From Oscillospiraceae bacterium (GTDB lineage Bacteria > Bacillota > Clostridia > Oscillospirales > Acutalibacteraceae): DNA of 18,650 nucleotides. The stretch is taken from positions 1 to 18,650 of the forward strand of contig JAFLUK010000014.1 of the NCBI GenBank assembly GCA_022508865.1, given 5' to 3'. The position numbers and the translations under genes are program-made. Shown here piece after piece: positions 7,207 to 14,975 of this stretch. The first letter of the stretch is position 1, and each line of letters opens with the position of its first letter. The notes beneath the pieces were generated by a model. That model made no database searches. It was given only the letters and a program-made list of their open reading frames with translations, and had not been told where the DNA came from.

Positions 7207-9114
7207 TCACTCACCCAGCGAGTCAAGCTCCGCCCATTTTTCAAAGGCTTCTTCCTGCTGATTTTGCAAATTGTTCAGTTCTTCTGTGTATTCCATCAGC
7301 TTCTCATAGTCGGAGATTACCTGACTATCCTCCAAAAGTCTTTGAAGCTCCTCAATCCGGCCGTCCAATTTTTCTATAAGGGTCTGAAGCTTATTTATAT
7401 CATTAATACGCTTTCTTTCCCTTGCTCTTTCTTCCTTTTTCTGCTTATAAGACAGAGCATTGTCACTATCCTTTTTTACCTTTAACAAGGGCACATTGGC
7501 AGGGTTTTCCTTTGTTCTTTCAAGAAAATAATCGTAGTTGCCAAGGTACTCCGTAAAGCCATCATCTGTCAGATACAAAATTCTGTCTGCCAGCTTGTTA
7601 ACAAAATATCTGTCGTGACTTATTATCAAAAGTGTCCCCTGATAATTATTTAGTGTTTCTTCCAGACTTTCTCTTGAAAATGTATCAAGATGGTTGGTAG
7701 GCTCGTCAAGGAGCAAAAAATTATCCCCCTGCAACATTAGTTTGAGTAAATTTATTTTTGCCCTTTCACCGCCTGACATTTCAGATATTTTTCTGAAAAC
7801 ATCGTCGCCTCTGAATCGGAATTTTCCAAGAGCTGAACGGACCTGTGTCTGTGTCATTGCAGGAAAGCAGTCGTGAATTTCGGTAAATGAGTCCTTGTTC
7901 AAATCAAGATTTTCCTGCAACTGGTCAAAGTAGCCGATTTTTACCCCTGTGCCGTAGTCGATAAAGCCACTGTCAGGCATTAATCTGCCCATTAAAATTC
8001 TGAAAAGGGTGGTTTTTCCTGTGCCGTTACCTCCCATAATAAACACCTTTTCCCCCTTGCGTAAATCAAAGGAAAGGTTTTTAAACAGCAAATTACTTCC
8101 AAAGGATTTTGAAAGCTCCTTACAGATAATCACATCATTGCCGCTTTCCTGTTTCAGCTCAAATCTAAAAGAAAGCTGATGATTTTCTTCCTCGGGGGGA
8201 ACAAGGTTTGCTTTTATTCTGTCAATTTCCTTTTGCTTGCTGGCGGCTGTAATGTAGTTTCGCTCCTGACTCCACTCTATCTGCTGCTGAATAATACCCT
8301 CAATACGCTTGATTTCCTTTAAATCATTTTCGTATTTATTCCTGATGCTCTCCTGCTCTCTTTCCTTTTTCTTCATATAGGCAGTGTAGTTTCCTGTGTA
8401 GGAAATAAGGTGATTGCAGTAAAGCTCCATAGTTTTGTTTGTAACAGCATCAAGGAAATATCTGTCGTGACTGATTATTACTGCACTGCCCTGAAAGTCC
8501 TTTAAAAACCCCTCCAGCCATGCAACGGCATTGATGTCAAGGTGATTGGTAGGCTCGTCCAAAAGGAGAAGATTAGCCCCTGAAAGCAGCAGCTTTGCAA
8601 GGCTCAACTTGCTTTTTTGTCCGCCGGAAAGCTTGCCCACCTCCATAGAAAAATCTTCCTCCTGAAAGCCAAGACCAAGCAAAGAGCTTTTTGTCCTGCT
8701 TTTGTAGGTAAGACCGCCTTTTGATTGGAATTCTGTAAGAAGCCTGTCCTGCTTTTCTATCAGTTCATCAATATTACCACTGCTGTTTTCAATTAAAGAA
8801 GGTAATTTTTCCAGCTCTTTTTCCATTTCAATAAGAGGGTGAAAAACCGACAACAGCTCCTCATACACAGTTCTGTTAAGAGTGGAACAGGCGTGCTGTT
8901 CCATATATCCAAGCACAATGTTTTTTCCTACGGTAACAGTTCCCGAGTCGGGAGAAAGGGCTCCCGTAAGGATTTTAAAAAGTGTTGTTTTTCCTGTGCC
9001 GTTGGCGCCGATAAGACCGATTTTATCCCTTTCCTCCACATTAAAGGTAAGACTATGGAAAAGCTGTCTTTCAATGAAGGACATACTTAAATCATATGCT
9101 GATAATACTGACAT
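7207..9114 (-). CDS. ABC-F family ATPase (ribosome-associated type)
   Basis: A soluble protein of 635 residues with two ABC ATPase domains and no membrane domain. Domain 1 has Walker A GANGTGKTT (36-44), signature LSGGQ (162-166), Walker B ending LLLLDEP (about 182-188) and switch His in ISHD (about 214-217). Domain 2 has GGNGTGKTT (361-369), MSGGE (446-450), LLLDEP (467-472) and ISHD (498-501). A charged linker of about 80 residues (240-320) joins them, and a coiled coil follows (about 555-630). ABC-F proteins bind the ribosomal E site and act on translation; this layout resembles the YdiF/Uup type more than dedicated antibiotic-resistance factors, but the subfamily needs a tree. The start has GAGGTGA just upstream. 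The predicted leader is only about 33 nt, so there is no room for the attenuator typical of inducible resistance genes. Confidence 0.92.
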   Translation of the reverse strand: MSVLSAYDLSMSFIERQLFHSLTFNVEERDKIGLIGANGTGKTTLFKILTGALSPDSGTVTVGKNIVLGYMEQHACSTLNRTVYEELLSVFHPLIEMEKELEKLPSLIENSSGNIDELIEKQDRLLTEFQSKGGLTYKSRTKSSLLGLGFQEEDFSMEVGKLSGGQKSKLSLAKLLLSGANLLLLDEPTNHLDINAVAWLEGFLKDFQGSAVIISHDRYFLDAVTNKTMELYCNHLISYTGNYTAYMKKKEREQESIRNKYENDLKEIKRIEGIIQQQIEWSQERNYITAASKQKEIDRIKANLVPPEEENHQLSFRFELKQESGNDVIICKELSKSFGSNLLFKNLSFDLRKGEKVFIMGGNGTGKTTLFRILMGRLMPDSGFIDYGTGVKIGYFDQLQENLDLNKDSFTEIHDCFPAMTQTQVRSALGKFRFRGDDVFRKISEMSGGERAKINLLKLMLQGDNFLLLDEPTNHLDTFSRESLEETLNNYQGTLLIISHDRYFVNKLADRILYLTDDGFTEYLGNYDYFLERTKENPANVPLLKVKKDSDNALSYKQKKEERARERKRINDINKLQTLIEKLDGRIEELQRLLEDSQVISDYEKLMEYTEELNNLQNQQEEAFEKWAELDSLGE

Positions 9115-9153
9115 TTTGTCACCTCTATAAAAAAACCAATGTGATATACCACT

Positions 9154-9182
9154 ATTCTACAATATAATAACTAAAATCGCAA
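9154..9182 (-). promoter_or_regulatory. Promoter for the ABC-F gene
   Basis: Read on the minus strand: TTGCGA (9177-9182), 17-bp spacer, TAGAAT (9154-9159). The predicted leader is about 33 nt. The -35 is 5 bp from the -35 of the divergent promoter at 9188-9216. Confidence 0.55.
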
Positions 9183-9187
9183 ATCTT

Positions 9188-9216
9188 TTGACATATTACC
9201 TTATTTGTTATATTAT
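9188..9216 (+). promoter_or_regulatory. Promoter for the SGNH hydrolase gene
   Basis: TTGACA (perfect, 9188-9193), 17-bp spacer and TATTAT (9211-9216). The predicted transcription start near 9223 leaves a leader of about 33 nt to the ATG at 9256, which supports that start over the earlier in-frame ATG codons. Confidence 0.8.
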
Positions 9217-9255
9217 ATTTTACGTTATTTCAGAATGACAAAAGGAATGAACAAA

Positions 9256-10410
9256 ATGGAATTTACAAAATGGGTATCTGCCTGGAGCAACGCAACCTCT
9301 ATCCTCACAAGACAGGTGGAGAATTACACAAAGGATTTAACACTGCGTTATCCTATGAAAATAGTTTTTTCGGGAAGTAAGCTGAAATTCACCTTCTCAA
9401 ACTACTGCGGAAGTGAAGCCGTTACCATAACAGGGGCAACTGTTGCTCTGTCTGACGAAAAAGGTAACCTTGAAGAAAACACAATTAAGGACATTACCTT
9501 TGAGGGAAGTAAAAGCGTTACAATAGAAAAGGGTACAGAGCTGAAAAGCGACGCAATTGATATTGAAGTAAAGGCAAACAGTTACATATCTTTGAGTATT
9601 TATCTTGGGGACTTTACGGAAACACGTTCATCAGTTCTGGTAACAGGGCCTCTTTCAAAGGGCTACTACTGCCTCGGCAACCAAACCCGCTCCAAAACCC
9701 TTCCTGCCGAAAAGACAAAGTACACAAACTGGTTTTACTTTATTAATAATGTAGAAATATTAACAGAGGAAAATAACAACTCCCTGATTTGCTACGGCGA
9801 CTCAATAACAGCCCAGTCATGGCCTGATTACCTTACTGAAAGGTGCATAGACAAGGGCTACAAAAACACTTCCATTGTAAGGCGTGCAGTGTGCGGAACA
9901 AGGGTTTTAAGGCAGTATGACTGTATTCAGTACGACAGCTACGGCCTTAAGGGAAGCAACCGATTTGAAAGGGAAATTTCCACTGTTTCGGGAGCAAAGG
10001 CAGTAATTATCCAGCACGGCATTAACGATATTATCCACCCTGTAGGTATTGAAAACAACATTTTCAGACCATGGAGCGACTTACCCACTGCCAATGAACT
10101 GATTGACGGGCTGAAAAGCTACATAGAAACAGCAAAAAAGCTTGGTCTTAAAGTATACGGCGGAACACTGATACCCATTGAGGGCTGGAGGACATATGCG
10201 GATTTCCGTGAAGAACTGAAAAATCAGGTGAATGATTGGATAAGAACTACCAAGGACCTTGACGGCTGTATTGACTTTGACAAGGCTGTCAGGGACGAAA
10301 ACAGACCATCCTCCTTCCGAGAGGGTTTTGACAGCGGCGACCACCTGCACCCTTCGGAAATTGCCTACAAGGCAATGGCAGACGCTGTTCCCGAAATTCT
10401 TCTTAAATAA
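9256..10410 (+). CDS. SGNH/GDSL-family hydrolase, cytoplasmic
   Basis: A 384-residue hydrolase of the SGNH/GDSL superfamily, which usually removes acyl groups from carbohydrates or lipids. An N-terminal beta-rich region (about 1-165) has no catalytic motif. The hydrolase domain has YGDSIT with nucleophile Ser183, a Gly-containing CGTR block near 213, HGINDI with Asn257, and DHLHPS with Asp362 and His365. There is no signal peptide, so it probably acts inside the cell, for example on imported acetylated oligosaccharides; the substrate is unknown. The start at 9256 has AAAGGAA about 9 nt upstream; in-frame ATGs at 9205, 9235 and 9247 have no better site, and 9205 precedes the promoter's -10. 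The gene has its own promoter and is not in an operon with its neighbours. Confidence 0.85.
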   Translation: MEFTKWVSAWSNATSILTRQVENYTKDLTLRYPMKIVFSGSKLKFTFSNYCGSEAVTITGATVALSDEKGNLEENTIKDITFEGSKSVTIEKGTELKSDAIDIEVKANSYISLSIYLGDFTETRSSVLVTGPLSKGYYCLGNQTRSKTLPAEKTKYTNWFYFINNVEILTEENNNSLICYGDSITAQSWPDYLTERCIDKGYKNTSIVRRAVCGTRVLRQYDCIQYDSYGLKGSNRFEREISTVSGAKAVIIQHGINDIIHPVGIENNIFRPWSDLPTANELIDGLKSYIETAKKLGLKVYGGTLIPIEGWRTYADFREELKNQVNDWIRTTKDLDGCIDFDKAVRDENRPSSFREGFDSGDHLHPSEIAYKAMADAVPEILLK

Positions 10411-10433
10411 ATAAAAAACCACCCTGAAACATT

Positions 10434-10493
10434 GGTGAAAAAGCCTGTAACAGAGCAAAAACAATTGATTGGTTAAATGGCTTTTCTATCACC
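10434..10493 (+). terminator. Long imperfect hairpin, probable terminator of the hydrolase gene
   Basis: AAAAGCC (10439-10445) pairs with GGCTTTT (10479-10485), with inner TAAC/GTTA and CAA/TTG stems and an outer GGTGA/TCACC stem across a 3-nt bulge. T-rich sequence follows the inner arm. A third copy of the outer element (CTTTTCAC, 10493-10500) allows other folds. The rest of the gap at 10411-10705 is AT-rich and holds only the next gene's promoter. Confidence 0.45.
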
Positions 10494-10620
10494 TTTTCAC
10501 TTGTAAATCACGCCCCCGATTTTCTACTTGTTTTTTATGAACAAAATCTACAAATTAATTGAAAAAAAAACAAAATAATTCACATAAATGTAAATCTTTT
10601 AAAAAACCCATTTTATTGTA

Positions 10621-10649
10621 TTGACAAAACCGTATATTTATGTTAAAAA
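10621..10649 (+). promoter_or_regulatory. Promoter for the MarR-family gene
   Basis: TTGACA (10621-10626), 17-bp spacer and TAAAAA (10644-10649). A-rich tracts upstream could act as an UP element. The leader is about 50 nt. Confidence 0.6.
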
Positions 10650-10705
10650 GAAAGCGACGAAACTATTTTTTAATTTTAATCTAAAACGACAGGACTGTTA
10701 CAATT

Positions 10706-11161
10706 ATGGAAAGAGGTATCTTAAGCGAAAGCACAATTAAACTCAACAAACTTTGCAAAACATTACTCAGCTGTTACAGGGATCATGCTTTGGTTTCTTT
10801 AACAGATGAAGACTCGGTAGTCACCCCTGCAGGGCTTGGCATTCTTACAAGTCTTTACTACACACCTGAAAACGACACTATCAGCAGTTTGGCTGACAAC
10901 ATTGACGTTTCCAAGGGACTTGTTTCAAGAGAAGTTGAGAAGCTCAGAATTGGTGGTTATGTTACAACAACTACTGACAAGAACGACAGGAGAATTGTAA
11001 GACCGAAAATCACCGAAAAGGCAATTCCCATAGTAAAAAGGGAATTAGACGTTCTTTTGAATCTGACAGAAAAACTGCTGGACGGAATTACCGAAGAAGA
11101 ATTCCAGGGCTTTATGAAAACTTGTGAAATAATTCAGGAAAACATTTACTGCACAGGTTAA
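10706..11161 (+). CDS. MarR-family transcriptional regulator
   Basis: A 151-residue winged-helix regulator that should bind DNA as a dimer. The N- and C-terminal helices (about 8-25 and 105-148) form the dimer interface. The winged helix covers about 40-102: TISSLADNIDVSKGLVSREV includes the recognition helix (about 68-81), and DKNDRR (91-96) is the MarR wing motif. The ligand and targets are unknown. It is monocistronic with its own promoter and a strong terminator. The neighbouring SGNH hydrolase and SDR-LicD genes are candidate targets by proximity only; no shared operator was found. The start has AGGA about 11 nt upstream, which is long but the only site seen. Confidence 0.9.
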   Translation: MERGILSESTIKLNKLCKTLLSCYRDHALVSLTDEDSVVTPAGLGILTSLYYTPENDTISSLADNIDVSKGLVSREVEKLRIGGYVTTTTDKNDRRIVRPKITEKAIPIVKRELDVLLNLTEKLLDGITEEEFQGFMKTCEIIQENIYCTG

Positions 11162-11189
11162 AATTCAAAAGCATAAGCACGTATCCTAT

Positions 11190-11225
11190 GCACCCCCCAA
11201 GGTTTAATCTTGGAGGGTGCTTTTT
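11190..11225 (+). terminator. Strong intrinsic terminator after the MarR gene
   Basis: GCACCC-C-CCAAG pairs with CTTGG-A-GGGTGC around a GTTTAAT loop (11190-11220), followed by a T5 run and more T-rich sequence. It isolates the MarR gene from the SDR-LicD operon. Confidence 0.92.
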
Positions 11226-11317
11226 CTTTTTCAAAGGCAATTTGATAATTTGTAAGGTAATACCAATAATACTGTTGATAACCCCTATTCTTCGTGCAAC
11301 TTTTATCCCCTGTCTTG

Positions 11318-11347
11318 TTGACTTATATTGCTTTTGTATGGTAAAAT
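11318..11347 (+). promoter_or_regulatory. Promoter for the SDR-LicD operon
   Basis: TTGACT (11318-11323), 18-bp spacer and TAAAAT (11342-11347), with TATGG before the -10. The leader to the SDR start is about 55 nt. No other good promoter was seen before the first licD gene. Confidence 0.65.
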
Positions 11348-11408
11348 ATATTAGTTTATTATGTAATTTTACGGAAAAATTTATAAACAGAAAAAAAGAG
11401 GTTCAATT

Positions 11409-12146
11409 ATGTCAAAAACAATGATTTTAACCAGCGGTACTTCAGGCATAGGCAAATCAATTGCTATGAAAATTTTGAAGGAATCTACAGATAATAATGA
11501 CAGGCTGATTATCAACTATTTTGAAGAAGATCAGATGACACAAATGACAGAAGAGCTTTCTGAAACAGACAGAAACAAGGTTACTTTTCTGTATGCCGAT
11601 ATGTCAACCTACGAGGGTATGGAGCAGTTTGTGTCTGATGTTCTGAAAATTTCAGACAAAATCGACTGGCTGATTTGCAACACAGCCATTGGCACATACA
11701 AAAAGTTTGAAGAATACGACTACGAAATCTGGGAAAAAATCCTCAGGACAAATCTTTCTGTGCCAACCTTTATGATACAAAAGCTGAAGCCCCACTTCAA
11801 TCAGGGCGGCAAAATCATTCTTATGGGCTCTCTTGCAGGTTCACTTTCATACAGTTCTTCTCTGGTGTACTCTGTTTCAAAGGCAGGAGTTCACCATTTG
11901 GCAAAGTGCCTCTTAAAAGAATTTGACGGTCAGTATGTTTCTATCAACGCCGTTGCCCCCTCCTTTGTTCAGACCCCTTGGCAAAACGGCAGAAGTCAGG
12001 AAAGCTACGACAGAATTAACAAAAAAATCAACCTTCACCGCTTTGCAGAGGCTGATGAAGTTGCAAAATTAGTATATGACACCTTGACAAACGACTTTAT
12101 TAACGGCGCTCTGCTTGAAATTTCAGGTGGCTACGATTATTTCTGA
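11409..12146 (+). CDS. Short-chain dehydrogenase/reductase (SDR)
   Basis: A 245-residue NAD(P)-dependent oxidoreductase of the classical SDR type. The cofactor loop is SGTSGIG (residues 9-15), a small variant of TGxxxGIG. CNTAIG (90-95) replaces the usual NNAG. The catalytic set is Asn115, Ser141, Tyr154 and Lys158 (YSVSK). The C-terminus INGALLEISGGYDYF has the usual cofactor-proximal layout. The substrate is unknown. Because it heads an apparent operon with three LicD-type genes, it may make or modify the sugar or polyol that is transferred, but that is inference; a FabG-like role cannot be excluded. The start is set by AGAGG 7 nt upstream. The gap to licD is 74 nt and has only a weak hairpin. 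Confidence 0.88.
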   Translation: MSKTMILTSGTSGIGKSIAMKILKESTDNNDRLIINYFEEDQMTQMTEELSETDRNKVTFLYADMSTYEGMEQFVSDVLKISDKIDWLICNTAIGTYKKFEEYDYEIWEKILRTNLSVPTFMIQKLKPHFNQGGKIILMGSLAGSLSYSSSLVYSVSKAGVHHLAKCLLKEFDGQYVSINAVAPSFVQTPWQNGRSQESYDRINKKINLHRFAEADEVAKLVYDTLTNDFINGALLEISGGYDYF

Positions 12147-12179
12147 TATAATTTTTACCAATTCAATTAATACTAAATT

Positions 12180-12200
12180 CAGGTCACAACCACCTGTTTT
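12180..12200 (+). terminator. Weak hairpin between the SDR and first LicD gene
   Basis: CAGGT (12180-12184) pairs with ACCTG (12192-12196) around a 7-nt loop, then TTTT. The 5-bp stem is too weak to be a sure terminator; it could lower expression of the licD genes relative to the SDR. Confidence 0.35.
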
Positions 12201-12220
12201 GTGTTAGAAAGGCAGTCAAT

Positions 12221-14932
12221 ATGTTAACTAAACATCAAGAAGATTTATATGCTCTGTATAAAGAAATCGACCAAATTTGTCGGGAACACGGCATTGAATA
12301 TTCCATTGCCGGCGGTACTCTCATCGGCGCTATTCGTCACCGCGGCTTTGTGCCTTGGGATGACGATATGGATCTTTATATGACGCTGAAAAACTGGCGC
12401 AAATTTATGGATTTGTGTAAAAATGGCAATGTTCTCCCGGAGGGCAGAGTTCTGGAGTGTACAGAGTTTAACAAGGGCTTCCACAATCCTATTGCAAGAT
12501 ATACAGATATTACAAAAACAGCCATTCACAAGAATCAGGTGCTCCACGATGACAAAGCAGGCTTTGTTATTGATATTTTTGCGCTGGACCCTATTCCCAA
12601 TGACAAAAAGGCTTTTGAACAATACAACAAGGACATTTTGCTTTTCAGCGACCTTATTAACGGCTCCATTGTATATTCCTATCGTTTCAGAGTAAACAAG
12701 TTCAGATATTTCTACTACAGAGCAAAAATGAAGCTGTTGGGCAAAGAAAAGGTTCTCAGTCAGGTTGAGGGCTTTTTGACCAAATACGACGAGGATGAAT
12801 GCGACTACTACGCAATGCGCTGGGGCGGCGTTCCACTGTACTTCCCAAAGGATATGATTGGAGATTGCAGCCTTGAATATGACTACGAGGACACCACAAC
12901 AATGAGCCTTGTAAAGCCCATTGACTACCTTGTGTACCACTACGGCGACGAATGGATGTACATCCCCCCTGTTACGGAACAGCAGGGTCACGACGCAGTT
13001 TTCAACACAGAGATTGCATATCCCGCTTTTAAAGAGGAGATCGACTTAACACTTAATGTTAAAAGCGAAAGAAAAAGATATGTCACAAGACAAAAAATCG
13101 CTATGCTCTGTATGGACAGCTGGAACGACCTTAAAGACTTGAACTTTAAGCTGAAAAAATCTGCTGTTGAAATGGAACTTAAAATCAAAAGAAAAGAAAA
13201 TGACGAAGCTATCAAAAAAGCAAAACAGGATAGGGATTACCTTAAAATTACAGAGCTTTTTGCAGACTACATTGATTTTCAGAACGAACGCAGAACAATC
13301 GGACGTTTTGACTATGTAGGCGCGTACAGGTTCAACTCACCTGTTCTCATCAATATCCCCACAGAGGACTTTGAGCTGGTGCTGACCGCTCTTTTCCACA
13401 CAGGCAGAATTTCTGTAGCCAAAAGATTTATTGAAGTTTATGAATTTAACAAGGGCAAAAAGACTCCCGCTATAACAGAGCTGGATAAGGACATTACACT
13501 TTTCAGAAAAGCTGTTTCCGAATTTGCACAGAAAAACTATGAAATTGCTATTCCTCTCATAGACAGACTTCTGGAAAAATATCCTGAATGCAACAGTATG
13601 ATTAAGCTGAAAATCAACCAGTATCTTATGGTACAGGGTGTTGAGGGCAACGAGGACAAAATTATTGCCCTGACAAAAAGAGGTTTGGAGTTGTTCCCAA
13701 ATGACCCTGACTTCCCAAAATATTATCTTGATACACAGTACAAGGAGCACAAGGAAGACACCCTTGTTAAATATATTGACGCTTGGGGCAACACCACAAA
13801 CGGATATATCAGACTTGACATAGAGGACAAAATCAGAGAAAACCTTGACTTCTGCCTTAACTACTGCCTTGAATGTATCGGCAAAGAAGTTGAGCAGGAA
13901 AATGTGCTCACAGAGCAGGATGAAAACGAGGAAGAAATCATCGAAGGCTCTTTCCTGCCCAAAGAGTATGTTGTTCAGCAGGAAACCTCACTTGCCATTA
14001 TCACAGTGGGCAAGCTTAATCAGATTATCAAAGATAACGTAAATGTACAAAACACCAAGCTTGAAATTCTGAAAAGACTTGCAGAAAACGAAACCGACCC
14101 TGTTAAAAAGGCAGAGGCACAGCACAGGGTAATCAACAACATTCTCCGATTGAGAAAGATATATAACGAAAAGTTCCAATCTAATCAATTCAAAGAGATG
14201 GAGGAGCTTGTAATAAAGTGGTACTACACCTATTACAAATCCATCAATAACAGTGATTTTATCACCTACACAACAGCAGAACTCATTGCAAATGAGGAGT
14301 ACCAGCAGCTGTATGACATTCTTGACAGAGTTGAAAAATACGAAGAATCTCTTGACAAAGACAGCGAAGAATATAATTACTGTCAGGAGCTTAAGGGACG
14401 AGTTTTCTTTGCAATGGGCGACAGCGAAAAAGCATACAAAATCTATTGCAACTGCGCCAAGAATACAAAGGACGAATACCTTAAGGTTGTGTTGAGAAAC
14501 AGATTTATATACAGTCTTTCTACAATTTACAGTGAGCTTCTCTCCTCCTACAACAAGAGCTTTATCCACAAATCCCTTGAATCAAGCGGTCTTTCTCCCG
14601 AAGAATACTACAGCAAAACCATTAACAACAAAAGACGTCTTGCTCATTTCTACAAGGAAAGAATTTTAAGAGTATACCCAACAGCTATGAAGCTGATTAA
14701 TATTCTGAAAAAGACAGGCGCCCTTACAAAGGAAGAAGCAAAGGAAATTATAACCGACTGTAAAATCGGCAAAACAACAAAGCTCAGCCTCAGGATTATT
14801 ACTTCTCTCCACAAAACTATTGTGGGCTACACTCCCGACATAGAGGACGACAGCGACTTCCTTGAGGAAGTAAGCGAGCAGACCGAGCATGAAGACTCTG
14901 CATTAAGCACAGAGGACGCTTTCTGGGACTAA
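12221..14932 (+). CDS. LicD-family phosphotransferase with long TPR-like C-terminal region
   Basis: Residues 1 to about 265 are a LicD/fukutin-type nucleotidyltransferase-fold domain. The family moves phosphocholine or polyol phosphate from a CDP-type donor onto glycans. Visible motifs are GGT (31-33), the IRHRGF...PWDDDMD block with Asp47, Asp48, Asp49 and Asp51, ARYTD near 92, VIDIF with Asp118, and RWGG (200-203), so the metal site looks intact. Residues 280-903 are helical and charged, without TM segments or signal peptide. TPR-like helix pairs appear near 430-500 and 690-750; the C-terminus is acidic. Most LicD proteins are about 250-300 residues, so the 600-residue extension is unusual. 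AAAGG precedes the start. It is a full-length paralog of the next gene. Donor and acceptor are unknown, and licA/B/C choline genes are not in the window. Confidence 0.88.
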   Translation: MLTKHQEDLYALYKEIDQICREHGIEYSIAGGTLIGAIRHRGFVPWDDDMDLYMTLKNWRKFMDLCKNGNVLPEGRVLECTEFNKGFHNPIARYTDITKTAIHKNQVLHDDKAGFVIDIFALDPIPNDKKAFEQYNKDILLFSDLINGSIVYSYRFRVNKFRYFYYRAKMKLLGKEKVLSQVEGFLTKYDEDECDYYAMRWGGVPLYFPKDMIGDCSLEYDYEDTTTMSLVKPIDYLVYHYGDEWMYIPPVTEQQGHDAVFNTEIAYPAFKEEIDLTLNVKSERKRYVTRQKIAMLCMDSWNDLKDLNFKLKKSAVEMELKIKRKENDEAIKKAKQDRDYLKITELFADYIDFQNERRTIGRFDYVGAYRFNSPVLINIPTEDFELVLTALFHTGRISVAKRFIEVYEFNKGKKTPAITELDKDITLFRKAVSEFAQKNYEIAIPLIDRLLEKYPECNSMIKLKINQYLMVQGVEGNEDKIIALTKRGLELFPNDPDFPKYYLDTQYKEHKEDTLVKYIDAWGNTTNGYIRLDIEDKIRENLDFCLNYCLECIGKEVEQENVLTEQDENEEEIIEGSFLPKEYVVQQETSLAIITVGKLNQIIKDNVNVQNTKLEILKRLAENETDPVKKAEAQHRVINNILRLRKIYNEKFQSNQFKEMEELVIKWYYTYYKSINNSDFITYTTAELIANEEYQQLYDILDRVEKYEESLDKDSEEYNYCQELKGRVFFAMGDSEKAYKIYCNCAKNTKDEYLKVVLRNRFIYSLSTIYSELLSSYNKSFIHKSLESSGLSPEEYYSKTINNKRRLAHFYKERILRVYPTAMKLINILKKTGALTKEEAKEIITDCKIGKTTKLSLRIITSLHKTIVGYTPDIEDDSDFLEEVSEQTEHEDSALSTEDAFWD
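12333..12372 (+). repeat. Direct repeat, copy 1 (active-site block shared by two licD genes)
   Basis: This 40-nt block encodes the RHRGF...WDDDMD active-site loop and matches 15088-15127 at 37 of 40 positions, including synonymous sites. The rest of the two genes is much more diverged. Confidence 0.75.
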
Positions 14933-14975
14933 TCCTTAAAATTTTCAGACAGGAACAACAGGCAGGAACAATCAA

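Noticed and set aside
10706..11161. MarR regulator as the controller of the SDR-LicD operon
   Set aside because: No dyad is shared between the MarR promoter and the promoter at 11318, and a strong terminator separates them; proximity alone is not enough.
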